Shown: positions 26,724 through 35,189 of the stretch, piece after piece | How the letters are laid out: each line of letters opens with the position of its first letter | How positions within the stretch are numbered: position 1 is the first letter of the stretch | NCBI GenBank assembly: GCA_018821435.1 | Contig: JAHJME010000022.1 | Span: forward strand, 124,001-188,000 | Direction of reading: 5' to 3' | Length of the DNA stretch: 64,000 nucleotides | DNA from: Alphaproteobacteria bacterium | GTDB taxonomy: Bacteria > Pseudomonadota > Alphaproteobacteria > Caulobacterales > Caulobacteraceae | Notes under the pieces: model-generated | The model's input: only the letters and a program-made list of their open reading frames with translations | The model's database searches: none | What the model was told of the DNA's origin: nothing | Position numbers and translations under genes: made by a program

Positions 26724-26744
26724 TTGACGATCCTTTGACAATCC
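26724..26744 (+). repeat. direct repeat in the origin, 11-bp period
   Basis: TTGACGATCC (26724-26733) is followed by TTGACAATCC (26735-26744), nine of ten bases identical, spaced one helical turn. Such phased repeats suit side-by-side protein binding at an origin; TTGAC is also -35-like. Confidence 0.5.
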
Positions 26745-26833
26745 GGCGGTTCCCCCCAGGTCGTCCCCAGGCGCCGGCACAGTGTGTGACAGCCTGTGAA
26801 TTGCGGGGATCGCCGCCAAGGCGGCTGACGGCA

Positions 26834-26848
26834 TTAAGGTTTCGGTAA
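26834..26848 (+). promoter_or_regulatory. candidate CtrA box, one mismatch
   Basis: TTAA-N7-GTAA, differing in one base from the CtrA consensus TTAA-N7-TTAA, 93 bp left of the perfect site. A further TTAA occurs at 26857-26860. Confidence 0.6.
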
Positions 26849-26940
26849 GGACTTGGTTAAGAAACCGGGGGCCGGGGTGGAAAACCGAGTTGTTCGCATC
26901 GGCGCCCAGCCGTCGGCGCCCGGCGGTCCGGGCCTGGGGG

Positions 26941-26955
26941 TTAATGGATGGTTAA
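26941..26955 (+). promoter_or_regulatory. CtrA box, perfect consensus
   Basis: TTAATGGATGGTTAA, an exact TTAA-N7-TTAA. CtrA binding at Cori represses initiation in swarmer-type cells. Since TTAA is rare in this GC-rich window, a perfect pair in the origin gap is unlikely to be chance. Confidence 0.8.
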
Positions 26956-27091
26956 CGGGGCGAACTGTCCTCGTGTTGCACCGGGCGGCCGGCGTGGCCG
27001 GTTTCTCAGCCGATCTATCCCCATCGCCGTCCAGCTTCGCTAAGAGTGAGTCCACAGGATCCGTCCCCAGGCTTATTTTCGCGGAGCGCCA

Positions 27092-27946
27092 TTGTCGAAC
27101 TCCCCGCCCCCCCGGCTCGCGACGTACTTCCACGTCCACCTGGTGTCCGATTCCACCGGCGAGACGCTGAACGCCATGGCGCGGGCGGTGTGCGCGCGGT
27201 TCGAGAACGTGCTGCCCATCGAACACATCTACGCCCTGGTCCGCTCGCAGCGGCAGCTGGACCGGGCGCTGGGGGATATCGAGGAGGCGCCGGGGATCGT
27301 GCTGCACACGATCGTCGACGACAAGCTGCGCGAGGCGCTGGAGGAAGGCTGCCGGCGGCTGGACATGCCGTGCCTGCCGGCGCTGGACCCGCTGGTCAGC
27401 GCGATGCAGCGGTATCTGGGGGCGGCGACGACCAGCCGGGTGGGCGCGCACCTGCGGCTGGACAACGACTATTTCAACCGGATGGACGCGCTGAACTACG
27501 CCATCGGCCACGACGACGGCCAGGGCGGGCAGGACCTGGACCAGGCGGACGTGGTGCTGCTGGGCGTGTCGCGCACCTCGAAGACGCCGACGTGCATCTA
27601 TCTGGCGCACCGCGGCGTGCGGGCGGCCAATGTGCCGCTGGTGCCGGGGCGGCCGCTGCCGGAGAAGCTGTTCCAGCTGCAGAACGCGCTGATCGTCGGG
27701 CTGCTGATCTCGCCGGACCGGCTGATCCAGATCCGCCGCAACCGCCTGCTCAGCCTGAACGAGAACCGGGAGTCGACCTACATCGACACCGACTCGGTGC
27801 GCGAGGAGATCATCGCGGCGCGGCGGCTGTACGAGCGCCACAACTTCCCGACCATCGACGTCACCCGCCGCTCGGTGGAGGAAACGGCGGCGGCGGTGAT
27901 GAACCTGCTGCACAAGGGCCACGGCCAGGTCGAGGTGCTGGGATGA
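27092..27946 (+). CDS. ppsR: pyruvate, phosphate dikinase regulatory protein (DUF299)
   Basis: A 284-residue bifunctional kinase/pyrophosphorylase of the PPDK/PEP-synthase regulator family, which uses ADP to inactivate its dikinase target and phosphate to restore it. Signatures are FHVHLVSDSTGETLNAMARA, ADVVLLGVSRTSKTPTCIYL with the P-loop-like GVSRTSKT (near 152-159) and YIDTDSVREEI. The start is TTG at 27092 with GGAG five bases upstream; no ATG fits the conserved N-terminus. It is the gene directly right of the origin in Caulobacter too. It overlaps maf by ATGA. Confidence 0.93.
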   Translation: MSNSPPPRLATYFHVHLVSDSTGETLNAMARAVCARFENVLPIEHIYALVRSQRQLDRALGDIEEAPGIVLHTIVDDKLREALEEGCRRLDMPCLPALDPLVSAMQRYLGAATTSRVGAHLRLDNDYFNRMDALNYAIGHDDGQGGQDLDQADVVLLGVSRTSKTPTCIYLAHRGVRAANVPLVPGRPLPEKLFQLQNALIVGLLISPDRLIQIRRNRLLSLNENRESTYIDTDSVREEIIAARRLYERHNFPTIDVTRRSVEETAAAVMNLLHKGHGQVEVLG

Positions 27947-28533
27947 CCGTTATCCTGGCGTCGAAGAGCGCCGCGCGGCGGGCCGTGCTGGATGGCGCGG
28001 GCGTGACCTACGAGGCCACGGTCGCGGGCGTGGACGAGGAGTCGGTGAAGGCCTCGCTGCTGGCCGAGGGCCACGGGCCGCGCGACATCGCCGACGCCCT
28101 GGCCGAGCTGAAGGCGATCCGGGTGTCGCGGGCCAGGCTGGGCCTGGTGATCGGGGCCGACCAGACGCTGGACCTGGACGGGATGCTCTACGACAAGGCC
28201 GAGACCGTGGACGAGGCGCGCGACCGGCTGAAGCTGCTGCGCGGCAAGACCCACAAGCTGCATTCGGCGGTGGTGGTGGCCAAGGAGGGCGGGCCGATCT
28301 GGCGCGACATGGTCACCTGCAGCCTGACCATGCGGGATTTCTCCGATGACTTCCTGGAGCAGTACCTGGCGACCGAGGGGCCGCACGCGCTGGGCTCGGT
28401 GGGCTGCTACCGGCTGGAGGGGCCTGGCGCGCAGCTGTTCTCGAAGATCGAGGGCGACTATTTCGCGATCCTGGGCCTGCCGCTGATGGGCCTGCTGGAC
28501 CTGCTGCGCCGGCACGGGGAGCTGGCGGCATGA
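27943..28533 (+). CDS. maf: Maf-family nucleotide pyrophosphatase
   Basis: A 196-residue Maf/ITPase-fold enzyme that hydrolyses abnormal or excess nucleoside triphosphates. Marks are [30 protein letters not shown] with the catalytic Asp, [20 protein letters not shown] and [20 protein letters not shown]. The VIGADQT form suggests the YceF/YhdE side of the family, not decided here. It is coupled by four-base overlaps to ppsR and aroE. Confidence 0.9.
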   Translation: MTVILASKSAARRAVLDGAGVTYEATVAGVDEESVKASLLAEGHGPRDIADALAELKAIRVSRARLGLVIGADQTLDLDGMLYDKAETVDEARDRLKLLRGKTHKLHSAVVVAKEGGPIWRDMVTCSLTMRDFSDDFLEQYLATEGPHALGSVGCYRLEGPGAQLFSKIEGDYFAILGLPLMGLLDLLRRHGELAA

Positions 28534-29375
28534 TCACCGGCAGGACCGTGGTGGCCGGGGTGCTGGGACACCCGGTCGCGCACTCGCTGTCGCCCGTGCT
28601 GCACAACGCCTGGCTGGCCGCGGCGGGGATTGACGGGGTCTATGTGGCCCTGGCGCCCACGACCGAGACCTTCGCGGCGTTCGTCCAAGGCCAGCGGGGC
28701 GGCGGCGCGCTGCGGGGCGTGAACGTCACGGTGCCGTTCAAGGAAGCGGCGCTGGCGGCGGCGGACGCGGCCACGGACCGGGCGCGGCTGGCGGGGGCGG
28801 CGAACCTGCTGCTGTTCGACACCGACGGCCGGATCCTGGCGGACAACACCGACGGGATCGGTCTGCTGCGGGCGTTCGAGGTCCAGGCGCCGGGGTTCGA
28901 TCCGGCGGCTGGGCCGGTGGTGGTGCTGGGCGCGGGCGGCGCGGCGCGGGGCGCAGTGGCGGCGCTGCTGCTGGCGGGGGCGCCGGAGGTCCGGGTGCTG
29001 AACCGGACGGCCGCGAAGGCGCAGGCGCTGGCGGCGGACCTCGGGGGCGCCGTCGTGGCCGGGGCGTTGACCGACGCGGGCCAGGCGTTCGCGGGCGTGA
29101 CGGCGGTGATCAACGCGACGGCGGCGGGTCTGGACGGCGGCGCGCTGGACGTTCCCCTGGAGGCGACGCCGGACGGCGCTGTGGTGATGGACATGTTCTA
29201 CAAGCCGCTGGTGACGCCGTTCCTGCAGCGGGCCAGGGACCTGGGCCGCCGGACCGTGGACGGGCTGGAGATGCTGGTCCGCCAGGCCGAGCCGTCGTTC
29301 GAAGCGTTCTACGGATCGGCCCCGCCGGCGGAGATCGACGTGCGGGCGCTGGCGCTCAAGGTGTTGAATCCATGA
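28530..29375 (+). CDS. aroE: shikimate dehydrogenase
   Basis: A 281-residue NADPH-dependent enzyme that reduces 3-dehydroshikimate in the aromatic amino-acid pathway. Substrate side: [20 protein letters not shown] with the Ser pair, and [15 protein letters not shown] with the catalytic Lys; [17 protein letters not shown] fold [18 protein letters not shown]; end-domain [16 protein letters not shown]. It is coupled by four-base overlaps to maf and coaE. Confidence 0.95.
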   Translation: MITGRTVVAGVLGHPVAHSLSPVLHNAWLAAAGIDGVYVALAPTTETFAAFVQGQRGGGALRGVNVTVPFKEAALAAADAATDRARLAGAANLLLFDTDGRILADNTDGIGLLRAFEVQAPGFDPAAGPVVVLGAGGAARGAVAALLLAGAPEVRVLNRTAAKAQALAADLGGAVVAGALTDAGQAFAGVTAVINATAAGLDGGALDVPLEATPDGAVVMDMFYKPLVTPFLQRARDLGRRTVDGLEMLVRQAEPSFEAFYGSAPPAEIDVRALALKVLNP

Positions 29376-29962
29376 AGATCATCGGCCTTACCGGCTCCAT
29401 CGGCATGGGCAAATCGACCACGGCCGCGATGTTCCGCGAAGCCGGCATCCCGATCTACGACGCCGACGCCGAGGTGCACGCGGCCTATGACGTGGGCGGG
29501 GCGGCGGTCGAGCCGGTAGGCGCGGCGTTCCCCGGCGTGGTGAAGGACGGTCGGGTCGACCGCGAGGAACTGCGCAAGCGGGTGCTGGGCGATCCCGAGG
29601 CGCTGGGCCGGCTGAACGCCATCGTCCACCCGATCGTCGGCCGGGCGCGGGTCGATGTGTTCGCGCGGGCCGAGGCCGCCGGCGCGGACATGGTCATCCT
29701 GGACGTGCCGCTGATCTACGAGACCGGCGGCGAGAAGAACATGCACAAGGTCATCGTGGTCTCGGCTCCGGCGGAGATGCAGCGCCAGCGGGTGCTGGCG
29801 CGCGAGGGCATGACCCCGGAACGCCTGGACGCCATCCTGGCCCAGCAGGTCCCCGACGCCGAGAAGCGCCGCCGCGCGGACTATGTGATCGACACCGGCA
29901 AGGGGCTGGAGGCGGCGCGGGAACAGGTGCGCGCGATCATCGCGGATTTGCGGGCGCAATAG
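29372..29962 (+). CDS. coaE: dephospho-CoA kinase
   Basis: A 196-residue P-loop kinase for the last step of coenzyme A synthesis. P-loop [20 protein letters not shown] (residues 3-22), [44 protein letters not shown] and the DYVIDTGKG ending. It is the fourth gene of a run (ppsR-maf-aroE-coaE) in which every junction is a four-base ATGA overlap. Confidence 0.95.
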   Translation: MKIIGLTGSIGMGKSTTAAMFREAGIPIYDADAEVHAAYDVGGAAVEPVGAAFPGVVKDGRVDREELRKRVLGDPEALGRLNAIVHPIVGRARVDVFARAEAAGADMVILDVPLIYETGGEKNMHKVIVVSAPAEMQRQRVLAREGMTPERLDAILAQQVPDAEKRRRADYVIDTGKGLEAAREQVRAIIADLRAQ

Positions 29963-29969
29963 CTTCACT

Positions 29970-30035
29970 TTCCGGCGTCATCCCGTTTTCGCCGCAGGCG
30001 AAAGGTGGGGATGGGGGAGGGGATGCGACGCCGCA
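29970..30035. repeat. single-arm palindromic repeat (family D-like)
   Basis: GGCGTCATCCCGTTTTCGCC then GCAGGCGAAAGGTGGGGATG, a hairpin of the same type as one arm of the element at 44096-44237 (TCATCCCG start). It lies between coaE and dnaQ. Confidence 0.6.
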
Positions 30036-30074
30036 TCCGTTGAGGCTTCGCGCGAACCGGGGCATTAAAGCCCC

Positions 30075-30779
30075 ATGGCTCGCGAGATTGTCCTCGATAC
30101 GGAAACGACGGGGTTCGACCCGAAGACGGGTGACCGGCTGGTGGAGCTGGCGGCGCTGGAGATCGAGAGCTTCGTGCCGACCGGGCGGAGCTTCCACGTC
30201 TATATCGACCCCTGCCGCGACATGCCCGCCGAGGCGCAGCGGGTGCACGGGCTGTCGGCGGACTTCCTGCGCGGCAAGCCGAAGTTCCATCATCCCGATG
30301 TGGTCGAAGGGTTCCTGGAGTTCATCGGCGATGCGCCGCTGATCGCCCACAACGCGGCGTTCGACCGGGGCTTCATCAACTGGGAGCTGGAGAACATCCG
30401 GCGCGAGCCGATCCCGGAGCCGCGCTGGATCGACACCCTGGCGCTGGCCAAGCAGCGTTTCCCGGGGATGCACAACTCGCTGGACGCGCTGTGCAAGCGC
30501 TTCAAGGTCTCGCTGAGCGAGCGCGAGAAGCACGGCGCCTTGATCGACGCCAAGCTGCTGGCCGCCGTCTATCTGGAACTGAAGGGCGGGCGTGAGCGCC
30601 GGCTGGAGCTGTCGTCGGCGGCGATGATCAACGCCGTGTCGGTGGCCACGAAGAACGAATACGGCGTGCGGCCCCGGCCGCTGGCGCCGCGCTCGACCGA
30701 GGAAGAACGCACGCTGCACGCGGCGTTCATCCGTGGGGTCGTGAAGAGCGAAGATCTCTGGGGCAAGTTCGGGCTCTGA
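30075..30779 (+). CDS. dnaQ: DNA polymerase III epsilon subunit (proofreading 3'-5' exonuclease)
   Basis: A 234-residue DEDDh exonuclease. ExoI IVLDTETTGFDPKTGDRLVE (Asp-Glu near residues 8-10), ExoII IAHNAAFDRGFINWE, and ExoIII EKHGALIDAKLLAAVYLEL with the His and Asp. The C-terminal 40 residues fit the alpha-subunit-binding tail. It follows the coaE group after a small repeat, in the order known from Caulobacter. Confidence 0.95.
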   Translation: MAREIVLDTETTGFDPKTGDRLVELAALEIESFVPTGRSFHVYIDPCRDMPAEAQRVHGLSADFLRGKPKFHHPDVVEGFLEFIGDAPLIAHNAAFDRGFINWELENIRREPIPEPRWIDTLALAKQRFPGMHNSLDALCKRFKVSLSEREKHGALIDAKLLAAVYLELKGGRERRLELSSAAMINAVSVATKNEYGVRPRPLAPRSTEEERTLHAAFIRGVVKSEDLWGKFGL

Positions 30780-30893
30780 ATTGCTCCCCATCGGGGAAGC
30801 TGTCGGCGACTGCCGACTGAGGGGGTCATCCACGGCGGTTGAGGACCCCCTCCACCGCTTCGCGGTTCCCCTCCCCCGACGGGGGAGGAATTT
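30779..30893. repeat. family A repeats, inverted pair
   Basis: Reverse copy TTGCTCCCCATCGGGGAAGC with GTCGGCGACTGCCGACTGAG, then forward copy GAGGACCCCCTCCACCGCTT with CCCCTCCCCCGACGGGGGAG. The pair starts at the last base of dnaQ. Confidence 0.85.
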
Positions 30894-30998
30894 TTTAGCG
30901 CTCCGAACATGGGCGAAATCAAATGTTGGGGACACCTGGGCCGGAGGGTCGGTGGGTAGCGTGGGTGATCGGGGCGCCGCGCCCGCCGAGGCCCACGG

Positions 30999-32183
30999 AT
31001 GCCACCCCCACTTCTGCAGGCTCGCCGGCGCGGCGCCCCGAAACCGCGCGTCGTCTTCCCCCTCATTGCCCAGTGGCATCAGGCGCTGCATAGCCTGCCC
31101 ATCGCCGCCGCCCTGTCGCGGCGGGGCGACTACGAGGTGCATGTGGCGGCGCCGGGGGCGACGCTGGCGCGGGCGAAGACGCTGATGGCGGCCCTGGGCG
31201 GCCGGGGCGTGGTGTTCCACAATCTCTGGACGTCCAGCTTCCTGCGCGAGAACCCGCCCAAGGCGCTGATGCTGGCCGCCGCGGCGACCTGGCTCACGGA
31301 CTTCGCCGCCGTGGTCGCGCCCGAGCGGACGTCGCTGATGCTGAAGCGGTTCGGGGTGACCCGGCCGCTGTTCATCCACTCCGATCACGGCGCCGGCGAT
31401 CGCGCCGTGGGCTATGAGCCGCGGATCCGGCGGTTCGACGGGGTGCTGCTGGCCGGCGCCAAGCAGGAGGCGCGAATGCTGCGCGCGGGGCTGATCATAC
31501 CCGGCCGCTACGCCATCGTCGGCTATCCGAAGTTCGAGGCGGCAGCCGCCAGCCGCCAAGCCGGCCCGCCGCTGTTCCGCAACCCGCGCCCGACGGTGCT
31601 GTACAATCCCCACTTCCGCGCGGACCTGAGCTCGTGGCCGGCGTTCGGCGCGACGGTTCTGGAGGGGTTCGCGGCCCAGGACCGCTACAACCTGATCTTC
31701 GCGCCGCATGTGCGAATGGCCGCCGAGCGGGCCGAGGAGCTGAAGGCCGTGGCGGCGCGCTATGCCGGTGCGGCCAACATCCACGTCGACCTGGGCGGAC
31801 CCCGCTGCTGCGACATGACCTACACCGACATGGCCGACGCCTATCTGGGTGACGTGAGCAGCCAGGTCTACGAGTTCATCCGGGCGCCTCGGCCCTGCCT
31901 GTTCCTCAATGCGAGCGGCGTGGACCGCGCCGGCGACGAGAACTACGCCCACTGGGCGCTGGGGCCGGTGGCGACGACGGCCGAGGGGATCACGGCGGCG
32001 GTCGATCGGGCGCGGGCGTCGCACGGCGACTATCGGCGGGTTCAGGCGGCGGCGTTCCGCGAGACGTTCGACCTGGGCGAGCGGCCTTGCTCGGAGCGGG
32101 CGGCGGACGCGGTCGAGGCGATGATGCGGGACGGCGCGGTTGTTGCTCGCCCGTTGGGGGAGCTGTCACCGACGGCCGACTGA
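30999..32183 (+). CDS. CDP-glycerol glycerophosphotransferase-like protein
   Basis: A 394-residue protein resembling the GT-B enzymes that add glycerol phosphate in wall or capsule polymers. Marks are LYNPHFRADLSSWPAFG, YNLIFAPHVRM and the family's YTDMADAYLGDVSSQVYEFI, where DVSSQ matches the CDP-binding DxSS. N-terminal half has VVFPLIAQWHQALHSLPIAA. A gram-negative role is unknown: possibly polysaccharide decoration. There is no signal or membrane helix. The last dozen codons (VARPLGELSPTAD) are supplied by a family A intergenic repeat, so the original C-terminus may have been replaced. Confidence 0.75.
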   Translation: MPPPLLQARRRGAPKPRVVFPLIAQWHQALHSLPIAAALSRRGDYEVHVAAPGATLARAKTLMAALGGRGVVFHNLWTSSFLRENPPKALMLAAAATWLTDFAAVVAPERTSLMLKRFGVTRPLFIHSDHGAGDRAVGYEPRIRRFDGVLLAGAKQEARMLRAGLIIPGRYAIVGYPKFEAAAASRQAGPPLFRNPRPTVLYNPHFRADLSSWPAFGATVLEGFAAQDRYNLIFAPHVRMAAERAEELKAVAARYAGAANIHVDLGGPRCCDMTYTDMADAYLGDVSSQVYEFIRAPRPCLFLNASGVDRAGDENYAHWALGPVATTAEGITAAVDRARASHGDYRRVQAAAFRETFDLGERPCSERAADAVEAMMRDGAVVARPLGELSPTAD

Positions 32184-32258
32184 GGGGGTCCTCAACCGCG
32201 TTTTGAGCGGACCCCCTCCGTCGCCTTTGGCGACACCTCCCCCGACGGGGGAGGAATT
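32145..32258. repeat. family A repeats, inverted pair, overlapping a coding end
   Basis: Reverse copy TTGCTCGCCCGTTGGGGGAG with TGTCACCGACGGCCGACTGA, then forward copy GCGGACCCCCTCCGTCGCCT with CACCTCCCCCGACGGGGGAG. The reverse copy ends with the TGA that stops the upstream gene. Confidence 0.85.
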
Positions 32259-32266
32259 ACCGCGGA

Positions 32267-32752
32267 TTAAGCGTGGCCGACCTGGGGTTCGCCTTGGGCC
32301 TTGCGGGCGGCGTAGACGCCGGCGAAGTCGATGGGGTCGAGGAGGAAGGGCGGGAAGCCGCCTTCCGAGGTGACCTCGGCGATGATCCGCCGGGCGAAGG
32401 GGAACAGGTAGCGCGGGCACTCGATCAGCAGCACCGGCTCCATCTCCTCGGCCGGCACGCCGCCGATCTGGAAGACGCCGCCGTACAGCAGCTCGACATG
32501 GAACAGCGGGCCGTCGGGGCGCGCGGCGCGGGCCGAGAGCTTCAGGTCCACCTCGAACAGGCCGTCGTCGCGGCCACGCGCGTTCATTTCGACGTTGAGG
32601 TCGATCTGCGGCTGGTCCGGGCTGGGACGCAGGGCGTCGGGCGCGCGCGGGTTCTCCATCGAGAGGTCGCGGATGAACTGGGCCAGGATGCGGATCCCGG
32701 GCTCGCCGCCCTGGGCCGAAGGCGCACCCGCGCCAAGGTCGATTTCGCTCAT
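32267..32752 (-). CDS. secB: protein-export chaperone SecB
   Basis: A 161-residue tetrameric chaperone that holds preproteins unfolded and hands them to SecA. The body matches Sec[78 protein letters not shown] and [20 protein letters not shown]. It is convergent with the upstream gene and divergent from the Tim44-like gene. Confidence 0.95.
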   Translation of the reverse strand: MSEIDLGAGAPSAQGGEPGIRILAQFIRDLSMENPRAPDALRPSPDQPQIDLNVEMNARGRDDGLFEVDLKLSARAARPDGPLFHVELLYGGVFQIGGVPAEEMEPVLLIECPRYLFPFARRIIAEVTSEGGFPPFLLDPIDFAGVYAARKAQGEPQVGHA

Positions 32753-32836
32753 GATCTGACGGAATTCTCTATAGGCGGAGCGGCGAGGATCGCGCTCTTT
32801 AGGGCCGAGCGGCTATCATGGCGCCCAGCCGTATGC

Positions 32837-32860
32837 AACGCCGCCCCTGACGGCGGCGTT
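32837..32860. other. perfect 9-bp hairpin between secB and timA
   Basis: AACGCCGCC pairs with GGCGGCGTT around CCTGAC in the 177-bp divergent gap. No T-tract. It may be an operator or leader structure of either gene. Confidence 0.4.
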
Positions 32861-32929
32861 CCTGCGGACTATATTGAGATATTCAGCGTATAACGTCCCA
32901 GAAGCCTCCCCACTCCCGAAAGCCCCGCG

Positions 32930-33547
32930 TTGCAAGTCCTGGAATTGATCATCTTCGCCGGCCTCGCCGTCATCGTGCTGTACCAGCTGTATTCGGTGCT
33001 GGGCCGGCGCGTGGGCCGCCAGCCGGAAGACCGCCCCGCGGTGGAGACCACGTCCTCGGCCGTGCGTCCGCCCGAGCGGGCGACCGACGCCATCGACGAC
33101 GGGATCGAGCTGACCGGCCTGGCCGCGATCAAGTCCAAGGACCCGGCGTTCGACATGAACCGCTTCCTGGCGGGGGCGAAGGGCGCCTACGAGATGATCG
33201 TCAAGGCTTTCGCCGAGGGCGACAAGGCGACGCTGGCCAACCTGCTGGCGCCCAATGTGCTGGCCAGCTTCGAGGCCGCCATCGACCAGAAGGCGGCCGA
33301 GGGCCGGACCGAGACCGTGGAATTCTTCCATGCGCCCCGCGCCGATCTGGAAAAGGCCGAGGTCAACGACGGCGACCTGGCGCACATCGCCGTGCGCTTC
33401 CTGGCCGAGTTCCGCAGCCGCACGAAGGGTCCCGAGGGCGAGGGCGTCGAAGACCGCCGCACCGCCGAGCTGTGGACGTTCGAGCGCCGGCTGAAGAGCC
33501 GCGACCCCAACTGGATCCTGGTCCACGTCGACGCCGCGGAAGCGTAA
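32930..33547 (+). CDS. Tim44-like inner-membrane protein (TimA-type)
   Basis: A 205-residue protein with one N-terminal membrane helix (LELIIFAGLAVIVLYQLYSV), a short linker, and a Tim44-like domain (about 75-205) with FLAGAKGAYEMIVKAFAEGD, LLAPNVLASFEAAI and WTFERRLKSRDPNWILVHVD. Tim44 is the mitochondrial import-motor anchor; alphaproteobacterial relatives were described in Caulobacter as TimA. The start is TTG at 32930, since the frame has no ATG before the helix. Its position beside secB suits an envelope-transport theme, but its function is unknown. It is followed five bases later by mltA. Confidence 0.88.
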   Translation: MQVLELIIFAGLAVIVLYQLYSVLGRRVGRQPEDRPAVETTSSAVRPPERATDAIDDGIELTGLAAIKSKDPAFDMNRFLAGAKGAYEMIVKAFAEGDKATLANLLAPNVLASFEAAIDQKAAEGRTETVEFFHAPRADLEKAEVNDGDLAHIAVRFLAEFRSRTKGPEGEGVEDRRTAELWTFERRLKSRDPNWILVHVDAAEA

Positions 33548-33552
33548 CGTCC

Positions 33553-34686
33553 GTGCGCTGGGGGGTCATCGCGGCGGCGTTTGCCGCCCTGAGCGTCGCT
33601 GCCTGCGCCACGCCGTCCGAGCACGGACCGCCGCCGCCGGTCGATTATCCCCGGCCGACGGCGCCCCCGCCCCGTCCGGGCCCGCCGCCGCCCGCCCCTG
33701 AGCCGGCCCGCCGGCTGGAGCTGTTCGCCCTGCCCGGCTGGGCGGCCGAAGACCACGACGCCGCGTTCGAGGCCTGGCGGGCCAACTGCACCGCCATCCG
33801 CGACAAGGCCGTGGCCGACCTGTGCTGGCGCGCGCGCTCGGCGGGACCCATCGCGCGCGGCGACGGGCGGACGTTCTTCGAGCGGGCGTTCGTGGCGGAG
33901 CGTATCGGCAATGAGGGCGTGCTGACGGCCTATTTCGCCCCGGTCTACCAGGCGCGGCGGAAGCCCGACCTCGAGTTCAGCGCCCCGGTGCGGCCGAAGC
34001 CCGCCGACCTGGTGGTGGCCAACGGCGGCATCGTGCTGCGGACCCTGCCCGACGGGTCGGCCGAGCCCTATCCCGACCGCACGACCATCGAGACCACGCC
34101 GATCGACAAGCCGCTGGCCTGGATGCGTCCGGAAGAGCTGTTCTTCCTGCAGGTGCAGGGCTCGGGCGTGCTGACGTTCGAGGACGGCAAGCGGATGAAG
34201 GCGATGTACGCCGCCCATAACGGCCGCCCGTTCGCCGGCATCGCCAACCCGATGCGCGACCGGGGGCTGCTGGCGCGGGACAACACGGGCGGCGACGCCA
34301 TCCGCAACTGGCTGGCGGCGCACCGCGGGCCGGACGCCAACGAGATCATGCGGCTGAACCCGCGCTATGCGTTCTTCAAGCTGGGCCCCGACGACGGTAA
34401 GCCGCCGGTGGGGGCGGCCAACGTCCCCCTGCCCGCCGGCCGCGCGGTGGCGGTGGACCCCGCGTTCCATGCGTATGGCGAACTGCTGTGGGTGGATGCC
34501 GAGGCGCCGCTGCTGTCGGGCGCTTTCCCGGCCTATCGCCGATTGGCCAGCGCGCTGGACACCGGCGGGGCGATCAAGGGCGAGGTGCGGGCGGACCTCT
34601 ACCTCGGCGAAGGCGACGCGGCCGGGGCGGAAGCGGGCCGGGTCCGGCACACGCTCAGGCTCTATCGGCTGGTCCCGCGCCCATGA
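33553..34686 (+). CDS. mltA: membrane-bound lytic murein transglycosylase A
   Basis: A 377-residue peptidoglycan-cleaving enzyme with MltA and 3D domains. It starts with a lipoprotein-type signal (VRWGVIAAAFAALSVAAC) and a Pro-rich linker (residues about 25-55). The MltA domain has LTAYFAPVYQARRKPDLEF and MRPEELFFLQVQGSGVLTF; the catalytic-Asp 3D domain has AVDPAFHAYGELLWVDA with ALDTGGAIKGEVRADLYLG. The start is GTG at 33553, just after timA; a longer frame upstream is a shadow of timA. It overlaps the Smr gene by ATGA. Confidence 0.92.
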   Translation: MRWGVIAAAFAALSVAACATPSEHGPPPPVDYPRPTAPPPRPGPPPPAPEPARRLELFALPGWAAEDHDAAFEAWRANCTAIRDKAVADLCWRARSAGPIARGDGRTFFERAFVAERIGNEGVLTAYFAPVYQARRKPDLEFSAPVRPKPADLVVANGGIVLRTLPDGSAEPYPDRTTIETTPIDKPLAWMRPEELFFLQVQGSGVLTFEDGKRMKAMYAAHNGRPFAGIANPMRDRGLLARDNTGGDAIRNWLAAHRGPDANEIMRLNPRYAFFKLGPDDGKPPVGAANVPLPAGRAVAVDPAFHAYGELLWVDAEAPLLSGAFPAYRRLASALDTGGAIKGEVRADLYLGEGDAAGAEAGRVRHTLRLYRLVPRP

Positions 34687-35186
34687 AACGGCCGCTGAAG
34701 CCGGAGGAGCAGAAGATCTGGTCGATGGTCGCCGCCACCGTCCACCCGCTCACCGGCCGTCGCGAGCCCAAGAAGGCGATGCCGCAGACGCTGGACGCCG
34801 CGGCGCGCATCGAGCCCAAGCGGCCGGATGCGAAGGCCAAGACCCTGCGCTATGGCGTCGATGGCATCGAGCCGCGCCGCAAGCACCGGATCGCCAAGGA
34901 GCGCGAGGAGATCGGCGCGCGGATCGACCTGCACGGCATGACCCAGGACCGGGCCCGCGCGGCGCTGGCGGCGTTTGTGGCGCGGGCGTGGGACGACGGC
35001 TGGCGCGCGGTGCTGGTGATCACCGGCAAGGGCGTTCAGGGCGACGGCGTGCTGCGCAAGGCCGTGCCGGGCTGGCTGGGCGCGCCGGAGCTGTCGCACA
35101 TCGTGGCGGGGATCTCCGAGGCGGCCCGGCACCACGGGGGCGAGGGGGCGCTGTACGTGGCGCTGAAGCGGCGGGGGCGGGTTTAG
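34683..35186 (+). CDS. Smr-domain protein
   Basis: A 167-residue protein with a basic N-terminal half (KPEEQKIWSMVAATVHPL) and a C-terminal Smr domain: ARIDLHGMTQDRARAALAAF with the signature DLHGMT, VLVITGKGVQGDGVLRKAVP and ALYVALKRRGR. Smr domains are nicking or RNA-cleaving nuclease folds related to the MutS2 tail and rescue factors. The four-base overlap with mltA puts timA, mltA and this gene in one unit. Confidence 0.9.
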   Translation: MKRPLKPEEQKIWSMVAATVHPLTGRREPKKAMPQTLDAAARIEPKRPDAKAKTLRYGVDGIEPRRKHRIAKEREEIGARIDLHGMTQDRARAALAAFVARAWDDGWRAVLVITGKGVQGDGVLRKAVPGWLGAPELSHIVAGISEAARHHGGEGALYVALKRRGRV

Positions 35187-35189
35187 AGC

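Larger units (their letters stand above)
26764..27069 (+). promoter_or_regulatory. TCCCCA motifs (candidate weak DnaA sites)
   Basis: TCCCCA at 26764-26769, 27018-27023 and 27064-27069, all on the same strand, plus TCCACA at 27051-27056. TCCCCA is, as I recall, the W-box class of weak DnaA-binding site described at Cori. Six-base motifs occur by chance, so the assignment rests on location. Confidence 0.45.
26582..27091. other. oriC: chromosome replication origin (Cori-type)
   Basis: A 510-bp non-coding gap between hemE and the DUF299 gene ppsR, the two genes that bound Cori in Caulobacter. It contains a perfect TTAA-N7-TTAA CtrA box (26941), a near-perfect one (26834), TCCCCA motifs like the weak DnaA W-boxes of Cori, a TCCACA core (27051-27056), GANTC methylation sites (26667-26671 and 27048-27052), a direct repeat with 11-bp period (26724-26744) and an AT-richer patch (about 26650-26690) as a candidate unwinding element. 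No perfect TTATCCACA box is present. The flanking genes diverge. An open frame across the right half is not credible. Confidence 0.9.

Noticed and set aside
26853..27170. A 105-codon frame inside the origin gap
   Set aside because: It overlaps CtrA and DnaA-type motifs and the start of ppsR, has no ribosome-binding site, and the product is low-complexity.
29937..32024. A 695-codon open frame antisense to dnaQ and the CDP-glycerol-transferase-like gene
   Set aside because: It crosses a repeat and two well-supported genes; composition is typical of antisense GC-rich frames.
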